From Caldilineaceae bacterium bin34 (GTDB lineage: Bacteria; Chloroflexota; Anaerolineae; Caldilineales; Caldilineaceae), in NCBI GenBank assembly GCA_002238555.1, contig MPMO01000024.1:1-63513 (forward strand): 63,513 nt of DNA, written 5' to 3'. Below the pieces are notes generated by a model. It was not told where the DNA came from and searched no databases. It saw nothing but the letters and a program-made list of their open reading frames with translations. The translations under genes were made by a program, and so were the position numbers. Numbering within the stretch: position 1 is the first letter of the stretch; each line of letters opens with the position of its first letter. Below are positions 56,792 through 63,513 of this stretch, piece by piece.

Positions 56792-58606
56792 TCAGTGGGA
56801 TTCAGACAGTCTGCGTGGCGTGTCCGCGTCCCGTTTGTTCAGGAGCGTGGACAGGTTGGCTTGTCTGTATTCCAGGCGCGCTCCCTGTGGCCCGTCCTTT
56901 CGGAAGGCAAGGCCCACGGCGATGACGTTGTGTTTCGCGTGCAGGTGTTCGCGTCCGTAAGGTCGGTCCCGGATTTGCCGCAAGGCTTCATCGGCACCGC
57001 GACCGTACTTGACTTCCATCACATAGGTGTGGGCACCGACCGACACCTCCAGGTCTGACCGCCCGCCCCACGCGGACTTCTCGGCCTGCACGTGATTGCC
57101 GGCAAGGCGGAACAGCGTTTGAAGCACAGTCCTGAAACAGGATTCAGAGTCCAGGTTCTGGTAGGCAAGTCCGCTGAAGAAAACCTCCAAGTCTTGCGCA
57201 AAACCGTCCATGTCGCCTTCGTGCAGCCGCTTCTGTATTTGCTTCAGTCGCGTCGTAGCCTGTGGTTGTTCAAGTTCATCCCACAACCCTACGAGATCGC
57301 GCAGCCAGGAATCCGCCACCTCGCGGTTGGGGAAATTCAAGTAGAGTGGATTCCCATCATCGCCCCCGTACCATGTGTAGTAACCCGTATCCTGCATGAT
57401 GCGGACAAAGTTGGGTTGCTGCAGGCTGTCCAGGCTGTCGGCAGGCACTGACGGCAACCCGCCCGCGCGCACACCGGATGGCATCTGCTGACGCGTGTCG
57501 GAAGCCATGCGCACGGCCAAGGCGGGAGTAGCGGTTTCGCTCCAAGCCGAGGGCCAACGACCCTGCAGGGCGGCATCCCGGAAGCGTTGGTGCCTCAATG
57601 TGCGATCCAATCCATGAATCAATGTGTAGGGATTGTAGACGCGCTCTGTGGACATTGAGGAGAAACGGTAGCCGTTGTACATGTCCCGCCATCCAGTTAA
57701 CATGCGAGCCTCATCCAACCGGGGTTCCAGATCTGCCAGGGCCTCTCGGTACGGGGATAGACACTCCACCACCTCATCGTCCGTGAAGCCGCAGATGCCG
57801 GCATAATCATCCCAATCCGAAATGTCGGTGAAGTTGTTGGCGGCGGAGAAGAGGTGCGGACGAACCATGCGGGTGATGCCCGTGACGAACACCCCGTACA
57901 AAATGCCTTCGTCGTCCTTGAGCACACGGTAGAAGTCGCGCAACGCTTGCATGGCGGGAGCCAAGTCCGCATCCGTGCCCATGTAGCGTGTAATGGGGGC
58001 GTCGTACTCGTCCACCAACACCACGGGGGCGCGCCCATAGACGTTCCCCAAACCATCCATCAGCCCAAACAACATGTCGGGAGGCGTGTCGTCCTGCCTG
58101 ATGTGTGCGCATGCGTCTGCCACCCCAGGGTTGCGGCGCGCCCAACGAGTGGTTTGCTGCACCATGTAACGTTGCAGTGTTGTGTACAGATCGTCAGGTG
58201 TCATGGGTGCCAGCCTGGACATGTCCAGGCGTAGAACCGGGTGCCATCCGTGCGTGCCGTGCCAGTCGGCGCCATCCAGTCCTTCCCACAGCCAGGCAGG
58301 GTTGGTCCACCCTTCGGGCATGCCGTCGAGAGAGGGCGAATCGATGGCTTGTTGGTTTTCCCACCCCGGTGTCAGTCCCTGGAACCAAGTCTCAAGCGTG
58401 GACACCAGAAGGCTCTTGCCGAACCGGCGCGGGCGCGCCAGGAACTGGTGCGTTGCCTGTAGTCGGGGCGTGACACTGGACACCCGCATCGGTACCGTCT
58501 CCAGCAAATCCCGGAAGCAGGGCGTCTTGTCGACGTACAGCCCGCCTTCTGCACGGATCAAGGCGAAATCCGCCAGACCGGGATGGAGTGCGGGATATTT
58601 GCCCAT
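56792..58606 (-). CDS. PF09820-type AAA-like ATPase with PD-(D/E)XK nuclease-like C-terminus (second copy)
   Basis: 604 residues from ATG 58606 (an earlier start at 58657 is less family-like). GGLYVDKTPCFRDLLE, Walker-A-like RPRRFGKSLLVSTLETWFQG, Walker-B-like VVLVDEYDAPITRYMG, FVTGITRMVRPHLFSAANN, and C-terminal GGRSDLEVSVGAHTYVMEVKYGRGADEALRQI give the same architecture as the protein at 11378-13252. Sequence identity is moderate, so this is not a recent duplication. ATTGTA at 58661-58666 (TACAAT on the minus strand), 55 bases upstream, may be its promoter. An IS5-family element lies about 215 bases upstream. Confidence 0.82.
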   Translation of the reverse strand: MGKYPALHPGLADFALIRAEGGLYVDKTPCFRDLLETVPMRVSSVTPRLQATHQFLARPRRFGKSLLVSTLETWFQGLTPGWENQQAIDSPSLDGMPEGWTNPAWLWEGLDGADWHGTHGWHPVLRLDMSRLAPMTPDDLYTTLQRYMVQQTTRWARRNPGVADACAHIRQDDTPPDMLFGLMDGLGNVYGRAPVVLVDEYDAPITRYMGTDADLAPAMQALRDFYRVLKDDEGILYGVFVTGITRMVRPHLFSAANNFTDISDWDDYAGICGFTDDEVVECLSPYREALADLEPRLDEARMLTGWRDMYNGYRFSSMSTERVYNPYTLIHGLDRTLRHQRFRDAALQGRWPSAWSETATPALAVRMASDTRQQMPSGVRAGGLPSVPADSLDSLQQPNFVRIMQDTGYYTWYGGDDGNPLYLNFPNREVADSWLRDLVGLWDELEQPQATTRLKQIQKRLHEGDMDGFAQDLEVFFSGLAYQNLDSESCFRTVLQTLFRLAGNHVQAEKSAWGGRSDLEVSVGAHTYVMEVKYGRGADEALRQIRDRPYGREHLHAKHNVIAVGLAFRKDGPQGARLEYRQANLSTLLNKRDADTPRRLSESH

Positions 58607-58820
58607 GTGCCGGATGTCCGCCTGCCTCCCTGCCACTCTTTGTGTTTGTGCGCGCACTGCATTGTAACGCGCAAGCCGGCCGGTGCGCGGCGCGCGGGTT
58701 CCACATCCCTGTCGGCTTCGTGGCAGGCGAAGTGCGCGCCCAGAGCCTCGTCGCTGCAGGCGCGCACGGTCACGTTGTAGCGATCGGGGTCCAGTCGGAA
58801 TGGGTGCAGCACAGGGCCTG

Positions 58821-59758
58821 AGAGGGTGTTTAAGAAGATGGGGTTCGTGCCAGGCGACGCAGCATGAGGCCGGTCATGGCGGCGTGGATCCAGGCTTCGG
58901 TGGTTTCCGGAAGCACCTCGTAGTCCTTGCTCAAGCGCCGGTACCGCCCCAACCAGGCAAAGGTGCGCTCCACGACCCAGCGCCGGGGCAGGACCCGGAA
59001 GCCGGAACCCGGTTCGGGATGGCGGACAATTTCCAGGTCCCAGGGCGTCGCCTCCTGCACCCAGTCCCCCAGCTGGGGACCGGTGTAGCCGGCATCCGCC
59101 CACAGGCGCTGCAGGCGCGGAAAGCGGTCCCCCAGCCGGGTCAGGACCCACCGGGCGCCGTCCCGGTCCTGGAGGTCGGCGGGATGCACCGCCACGGCCA
59201 GCAGCAGACCCTGGGTGTCCACGACCAGATGTCGTTTGCGGCCTGTCACCTTCTTGCTCGCGTCGTACCCCCGGGGCCCCCTTTTTCCGTCGTCTTGACC
59301 GACTGGCTGTCGAGGATCGCCGCACTGGGACTGGCCCGCCGGCCCTGGGCCTGGCGGGCCTGGGGCCGCAGGGCGTCGTGGATCGCCTGCCAGACGCCCT
59401 CCCGCCGCCACACCCAGAAGTAGTGGTAGACCAGTTGCCAGGGCGGCAGGTCGTGGGGCAGCATCCGCCAGGCACAGCCGGAGCGCAGCACGTAGCGGAT
59501 GCCGTTCACCACCTCCCGGCGGGGATAGGTGGCGGGACGACCGCCCGGCTTGACCGGCGGGGTCCGGGGGTCCCGCCCCCGCCCCCCGCGCGCCGGCCGG
59601 GCGCTGGGGTGGGGGGCGGGGCCTCCAGCCGCTGCCACTCGCGATCGGTCAGGTCTGTGGGATAGGCGGCGCGGGTCATGGCGGGGTGCGTACCTCCGGC
59701 TTGTACAATGCCTGTCGGTGGCCTCGCAACAGCCTAACATCCTTTTTAAACACCCTCT
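58821..59758 (-). mobile_element. IS5-family insertion sequence (IS427-like), about 938 bp
   Basis: The ends carry AGAGGGTGTTTAA at 58821-58833 and its inverted copy TTTAAACACCCTCT at 59745-59758. Both are followed inward by an A/G-rich AAG word. Size and coding plan fit the IS427 group of IS5. I could not see a convincing target-site duplication. Confidence 0.75.
58830..59679 (-). pseudogene. IS5-family transposase in several frames
   Basis: ATG 59679 starts TRAAYPTDLTDREWQRLEAP, the normal N-terminus. A shift in the GC-rich stretch near 59590 moves to the frame with GGRPATYPRREVVNGIRYVLRSGCAWRMLPHDLPPWQLVYHYFWVW and AILDSQSVKTTEKG. A -1 shift at GGAAAAAGGGGG (minus strand, 59277-59288) then leads to GYDASKKVTGRKRHLVVDTQG, LWADAGYTG and RRWVVERTFAWLGRYRRLSKDYE. 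The DDE residues are all present. The second shift is at the place where IS427-type elements use programmed frameshifting. The first shift looks like damage. Confidence 0.65.
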
Positions 59759-60175
59759 AACTGGTGCGGTGTTGAGCCGGGAGCTGTAGCAGACAGGGAC
59801 CAAGCCGGGACCAAGTCGCCTCGTTTGGAACTGCCTGGCGACACATGCAGTAGGGGAATTGATGAGGAGGATACGATACAGACGAAGCTACCAGCGAACT
59901 TCGGAAAGTGTGACCTCCTGTGCTACGGCATGAAGGTGATGTCGCGGAACCTGAACGGGTCGGTCCCGGTTGCTACCAGTTGAACCAGCTCCGCGCGTGG
60001 GCGCATGGCGCAACCGCGGGCAACAGCCCTCAACCACAACTTTGTGAGTCTTTTGGGTCTTGATCAGCAGGAGTGACTGTCGCTCCCAAGCCGAGCAGTA
60101 CGGTGAGACCAGACCAAGCGCGTCCGACTGTTGTGTGGCGTACAATGCGAGTGTAACCAAGCTAGAGGTACAACG
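59759..60175. other. Intergenic with candidate promoter for the antitoxin
   Basis: No gene supported. TACAAT at 60141-60146 lies 30 bases before the antitoxin start and AGAGGT serves as ribosome binding site. Confidence 0.4.
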
Positions 60176-60400
60176 ATGACCGAGCAAATCACTGTATCCG
60201 TGGACCCCAAGGTGGCCCGTGTGTGCCGTGCGGCTTCGGACAGTGAACGCCGCAAGTTAGACCTGTTGGTGAATCTACGCTTGCGCGAGGTCACCGGTTC
60301 TCGCAAACCGATACAGGAGGTCATGGCCGAAATCAGTCGCAACGCCCAGAAGCGGGGACTCACACCGGAAATCCTGCAATCCATTTTGGATGAAGAGTGA
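60176..60400 (+). CDS. Small antitoxin-like protein paired with a PIN toxin
   Basis: 74 residues from ATG 60176. It begins TEQITVSVDPKVARVCRAASDSERRKLDLLVNLRL, a ribbon-helix-helix-like start, and ends in a charged helix (ISRNAQKRGLTPEILQSILDEE) of the type that blocks PIN active sites. The stop overlaps the PIN gene start (GTGA), the usual coupling in such pairs. Confidence 0.72.
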   Translation: MTEQITVSVDPKVARVCRAASDSERRKLDLLVNLRLREVTGSRKPIQEVMAEISRNAQKRGLTPEILQSILDEE

Positions 60401-60843
60401 TCCGCAGCGTCTTTGACACCAATGTCATCATTAGCGCGTTGTTGTTCGAGCATTCGATTCCGGGGAGGGCATTGCTTTGGGCCTTGCAAAATGAAGCGGT
60501 CCTGATGTCCAAAGCATTGTCTAAAGAGATTGCTGATATCATAAGTCGCCCCCGATTTGACAGGTACATTTCCGGTGAAGAGCGCGCACTGTTCCTGGCT
60601 GTGCTCTTGGATGCCTCAGAGGTGGTTGAAGTCATCGACTCGGTACGTGCCTGCCGAGATCCCAAAGATGACCGAATCCTGGAACTGGCAGTCAGCGGCA
60701 ACGCAGACTGTATCGTAACTGGAGACGGTGACCTACTGGTGTTAAACCCCTTTAGCAGGCTGCTGAAGAATAGGTTTGGGATGCCATCGGGTTACCCCCA
60801 AAGGTGGGCGGAAGCGATGTGTAGGCGGTCTGAGGGGTCCTGA
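60397..60843 (+). CDS. PIN-family toxin (PF13470-like), C-terminus replaced by IS sequence
   Basis: 148 residues from GTG 60397. FDTNVIISALL gives the first Asp, a Glu lies in LSKEIADII, and RDPKDDRILELAVSGNADCIVTGDGDLL gives the other acidic positions. The family normally continues after LxxLNPF with a short strand and a final helix. Here the IS left end (CAGGCTGCTGAAGAA at 60756) follows NPFS directly, and about 29 unrelated residues are read from IS DNA to the stop at 60843. The catalytic residues remain, but the altered end may destabilise the toxin. Confidence 0.75.
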   Translation: MIRSVFDTNVIISALLFEHSIPGRALLWALQNEAVLMSKALSKEIADIISRPRFDRYISGEERALFLAVLLDASEVVEVIDSVRACRDPKDDRILELAVSGNADCIVTGDGDLLVLNPFSRLLKNRFGMPSGYPQRWAEAMCRRSEGS

Positions 60844-62058
60844 AACCCCCGGCGCGGCCCCCACGCGCGGGATCCGTGGGCCCTGCAGGCCCCGTGGCAC
60901 CCCTGGAGGGCGCGCAGAGCCCACGGCAGGTCGTCACCCGGGCGGCACCCCCGCGGTCTCCGGCTCGGACAGGAGATTGGCCATGCGCACCAAGTTGTAG
61001 GCCGTCGCCACCAGGTAGCCGGCCAGGCCCGTACGCGCCACGCCCCGGTAGCGCGTACGCCGCCAGCCGCCCACCGTCTTCATCCAGCCGAAGACCTCCT
61101 CCACCCGCTTGCGGATACGCAGGCTCACCGCATAGTCGGCATGCCGCGTCGTGCGACCGTCGATGGCCGAGTGCTTCTTCTCTTGGGCGACAAGCGGGGT
61201 CACCCGCCGCGCCCGCATGTCCCGCACACAGTCCTTGGTGTCGTAGCCGCAGTCGGTCCCCAGCGTGCGCGGCCGGTAGCCCCGTTCCTGGAGCTCGTCC
61301 AGGAGAGCTCCGGTACCGCATCCCGCTCGGCCGTGGCGGTTCTCCATCAGGGCATGGCCCAGAAAGGCCAGCCGGGCTTCCTGGGCCCGACCCTTGCGCA
61401 GCAGGCGCTCGGGGTCCGTCGTGCTGGCGTGTGTCTCGTTGCTCCGACGCTCCCCGCGGAAGTCCACCGACGGGTTGCCCGGATCGTCGTCCGACGGCGG
61501 TCGCGGTCCCGCCTTGAGCCGGAAGCTCTTGAGACTGGCGGCGGCCTCGATCAGGGTCCCGTCCACGCTGAAGTGCTCGTCCGACAGCAGCCCCTCCTAG
61601 TCGGCCGCCAACACCACCTCGTCGAACAGGGCCCGGCCCGCGTCGTGTGCCAGCAGCCGCGGCCGGTTCTTGGTGAAGACCGTGGCGTCGAAGCTGTGCT
61701 CCATCAGATCCATGTCCAGGAACCAGCGGCACAACAGGTTGTACTCGAGTTCCTCGCAGAAGGCGCGCTCGCTGCGCACCGAATACAGGGCGATCAGCAG
61801 CGAGGCCTTCAGCTGTCGTTCGGGCGGCACCAAGGCGCGGCCCACACGGGCATACATGCGGTCGAACTCCGGTGACAACCGTTCCAGGGCCGCATCGGCC
61901 ACTGCCTTGATCCGCCGCACCGGATGATCCTTGGGAACCCGTTCCCCGTGTCCACGATGGCCAGTATGCTGCGTTGGAGGTTGGGACGACCGCGCATCAG
62001 GGCTTCCTCCATTGCCAAGGAGTTCCTATCCTAACCGGCTGCGTTTTTCAGCAGCCTG
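60756..62058 (-). mobile_element. IS5-family insertion sequence, about 1.3 kb, inactive
   Basis: Inverted terminal repeats are CAGGCTGCTGAAGAA at 60756-60770 and, on the other strand, CAGGCTGCTGAAAAA at 62058-62044. It is inserted in the 3' end of the PIN toxin gene. No target duplication is obvious, and no remainder of the toxin gene was found beyond the right end, so a deletion may have accompanied or followed insertion. Confidence 0.7.
60934..62018 (-). pseudogene. IS5-family transposase with a frameshift and an amber codon
   Basis: Starts at ATG 62018 or the in-frame ATG at 61997 (RGRPNLQRSILAIVDTG). A one-base shift near 61940 leads to the frame with VPKDHPVRRIKAVADAALERLSPEFDRMYA and CRWFLDMDLMEHSFDATVFTKNRPRLL (DUF772-type N-terminal part). 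TAG at 61595-61597 then interrupts AAD-stop-EGLLSDEHFSVDGTLIEAAAS, where the first catalytic Asp lies. The same frame goes on through LGTDCGYDTKDCVRDMRAR to KRVEEVFGWMKTVGGWRRTRYRG (catalytic Glu) and the stop at 60934. Confidence 0.75.
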
Positions 62059-62183
62059 TCAGTGTGAATCGACTGAGCGTCTACATCGGCCACCTCACCG
62101 GAGCCATTTGCAGTCTATCGAAATCATGCAATCCTGCAACCAAATCTTATTCTTCTCCAACAGACACCGAGATCACTCGGTCT

Positions 62184-63513
62184 TCAGTGTCGAGGGAAAA
62201 GCGGCCGCCACTTATTATTGTTGGACCACAGAATTGGCAAAGTGTTATTCGGGCAGCTTTCATAAAAAGCCACAAGTGCCTCAGTGCCACCGTAACCAAG
62301 TGGGTGCTTTTTCTCAAGCTTCAAACCAAACGACTCGGCGACATTTCTAGCCTCATTGCGTTCCGTCTCATCCAAAAATATGCCGGCATCCGGTGCGAAA
62401 GCCTTATGTTCATCGCTGAATTGATCACAGAAGTGAACTGTGACATCGATACCAAACTCATCGATACAGGCACCAATCCGATTGTAGGCCGCATCGAATC
62501 CGGCAACCACGATAAGCACGATGCCAACACCAGTTTGTTCCACCAATTTGAGAGTCTCAGCTGCCACTTCGAGGCCTTCGACCAAAGAACTGCCGGACCC
62601 AGCAAAATCATCGAGCAACACCAGTCGTTGGAAATCTGCAGTGGGAGTTTGTTCGTTGCCTCGCTTCCATGCAATCAGCCTCCTTCGGATTTGTTCCAGA
62701 GTGACGAAAGAATCAGTGGACATCTTATTTTGGTCCCTGAACAACCGGCAATAACTAGGACCAGACTTGCTTTGCGAACTCTCCAAATAACTCACGACAA
62801 TATCGCGCCTCACCCTTTGCCGGGGCGAAATCTTCGTGCGCAAACCAGACGTCACTATTTGCAAAGCTTCTTTCATCTTAGCCCTGACTGTGCTCTCATC
62901 GTATACTGACATCGCCGACAACAATTTATACATCAATCGCTGATTAGTTCCAGAACCGAATTGTTCAAGCCACGCCCTGACATGCGTAGCCTGGAAGTCC
63001 TTCCCCTTATAGCGACCAAGCTTATCACAAATATCCAAAATCTCGCGATCGTTGACTCGCGAAGTCTCTTCATCATGCAACGCCCTCATGAGATAGTCAG
63101 ATTCCCTGATATTCGGTAACAACTCACTGACACCCCGATCAGTCAACCAATTCCTGAACAAGGGGACCTTCGGAGAGACTTCGCCACGGTCTTGCCGAAC
63201 CAACACATCCCGATTGACAAAATCGTTCAAAATTGTATGAAAACTGTTTTCACCCAGAGTAGAACCAGATGTCGCCATCAACTCGTCTTTGATAGAGGTC
63301 TCCGTGACCTGAGAGTTCATGCGGAACAATTTTGCCAGAGCAACCAATATGAGCCGTCGGTCTAGTTGAATTTTTTCCTGATCCTTCAATGGTGTGAACA
63401 GTTTTTGAGATATACGTTGGCAGGGGTGGTCGCTCCGGCGGGGTTGGACCGGGGTGGCGGACGCTTGCAACAGGCAGGCCGCGGCGAATCCGGGGGGATT
63501 CGCCGCCGATTCA
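62184..63513 (-). CDS. Winged-helix plus phosphoribosyltransferase-like (PRTase-CE type) protein, 5' partial
   Basis: Open to the right edge; the first TTG/ATG-like start inside is at 63470 (428 residues). Residues about 30-120 (LILVALAKLFRMNSQVTETSIKDEL, VNRDVLVRQDRGEVSPKVPLFRNWL) look like the winged helix that follows an AAA/STAND ATPase. Residues about 140-420 include VRRDIVVSYLESSQSKSGPSYCRLF and the PRPP-loop-like VLLDDFAGSGSSLVEG (284-299), then IVLIVVAGFDAAYNRI and GIFLDETERNEA. This matches the phosphoribosyltransferase-like effector domain found at the C-terminus of predicted conflict or defence proteins. The expected N-terminal ATPase is missing. The first 20 or so residues come from GC-rich hairpin DNA, so the gene is probably truncated there. 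It is clearly AT-richer than its surroundings. Confidence 0.65.
   Translation of the reverse strand, partial: ESAANPPGFAAACLLQASATPVQPRRSDHPCQRISQKLFTPLKDQEKIQLDRRLILVALAKLFRMNSQVTETSIKDELMATSGSTLGENSFHTILNDFVNRDVLVRQDRGEVSPKVPLFRNWLTDRGVSELLPNIRESDYLMRALHDEETSRVNDREILDICDKLGRYKGKDFQATHVRAWLEQFGSGTNQRLMYKLLSAMSVYDESTVRAKMKEALQIVTSGLRTKISPRQRVRRDIVVSYLESSQSKSGPSYCRLFRDQNKMSTDSFVTLEQIRRRLIAWKRGNEQTPTADFQRLVLLDDFAGSGSSLVEGLEVAAETLKLVEQTGVGIVLIVVAGFDAAYNRIGACIDEFGIDVTVHFCDQFSDEHKAFAPDAGIFLDETERNEARNVAESFGLKLEKKHPLGYGGTEALVAFYESCPNNTLPILWSNNNKWRPLFPRH
63481..63506. repeat. GC-rich hairpin at the right edge
   Basis: GCGGCGAATCC and GGATTCGCCGC form a perfect 11-bp stem with a GGGG loop. It marks an abrupt change from AT-rich gene sequence to GC-rich DNA and may be the end of a mobile element that cut off the 5' part of the adjacent gene. 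Confidence 0.6.

Noticed and set aside
59277..59288. Treating the IS5 transposase as fully active through programmed frameshifting
   Set aside because: The -1 site is plausible, but an additional frameshift in the N-terminal linker cannot be explained by the known mechanism.
30075..61597. Possible recoding of TAG as an amino acid, because two genes carry an in-frame TAG with homology on both sides
   Set aside because: Many intact genes in the window end with TAG (for example at 4195, 6828, 11153, 25044, 26110, 41709), so TAG is a normal stop. The two cases are better read as point mutations in a methyltransferase and a dead IS.
1..63513. CRISPR arrays, rRNA and tRNA genes
   Set aside because: No regularly spaced short direct repeats, no ribosomal RNA core sequence and no cloverleaf with a T-loop GTTCRANYC were found in the intergenic stretches I read.

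Overview
The window is high-GC bacterial DNA and looks like an accessory stretch of a free-living or symbiotic Chloroflexota chromosome (Caldilinea/Anaerolinea-like). This assignment is an inference. It rests on the acidic Glu/Ala-rich linkers after the lipobox of both peptide-type binding proteins, the phytanoyl-CoA dioxygenase-like genes, the PF09820 ATPase/nuclease genes and a MurE-like ligase. I found no rRNA, no tRNA and no CRISPR array. Insertion-sequence debris and frameshifted genes are frequent.

Layout. 1-2.0 kb: two transposase genes, one running off the left edge and one broken. 2.4-4.2 kb: a PAS/kinase/receiver/winged-helix fusion that has lost its phosphorelay residues. 4.2-5.3 kb: decayed ISAs1 remnant. 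5.3-11.2 kb: three co-oriented envelope genes (a membrane-anchored beta-propeller, a MurE-like ligase and a lipoprotein made of 255-residue repeats), closed by a terminator. 11.4-13.3 kb: a PF09820-type ATPase/nuclease, converging on an O-antigen-ligase-like membrane protein. 15.8-19.8 kb: a small polytopic membrane protein, glpD and a PhyH-HEAT fusion. 20.4-22.5 kb: a VapBC pair, a TnpB relic and two unknown small genes.

22.9-29.4 kb and 39.7-49.5 kb hold two parallel five-gene transport operons in the order lipoprotein binding protein, two permeases, two ATPases. The second operon carries a glycoside hydrolase family 2 enzyme, translationally coupled to the first ATPase, between permease and ATPases. 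It therefore probably imports oligosaccharides rather than peptides. Each operon has a strong RNA stem-loop just after the binding-protein gene. Between the operons lie an AT-richer EcoRII-type restriction-modification pair whose methyltransferase has an amber codon in the loop of a perfect 17-bp hairpin, a beta-propeller lipoprotein, a broken AbiEii-like nucleotidyltransferase module, a large unknown gene broken by a 62-bp insertion, and an Uma2-like nuclease.

49.6-63.5 kb is a worn defence and mobile-element region. It holds a Fic protein, a DUF697-type GTPase whose 3' end runs into transposon debris, a second PhyH gene, and a sugar-permease stub. Next comes an XRE regulator with a palindromic operator over its own predicted leaderless promoter, followed by a conserved gene of unknown function. 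The rest is a stub of a type ISP restriction enzyme, a second PF09820 protein, an IS5-family element, an antitoxin/PIN pair truncated by another IS, and an AT-rich gene for a phosphoribosyltransferase-like effector running off the right edge.
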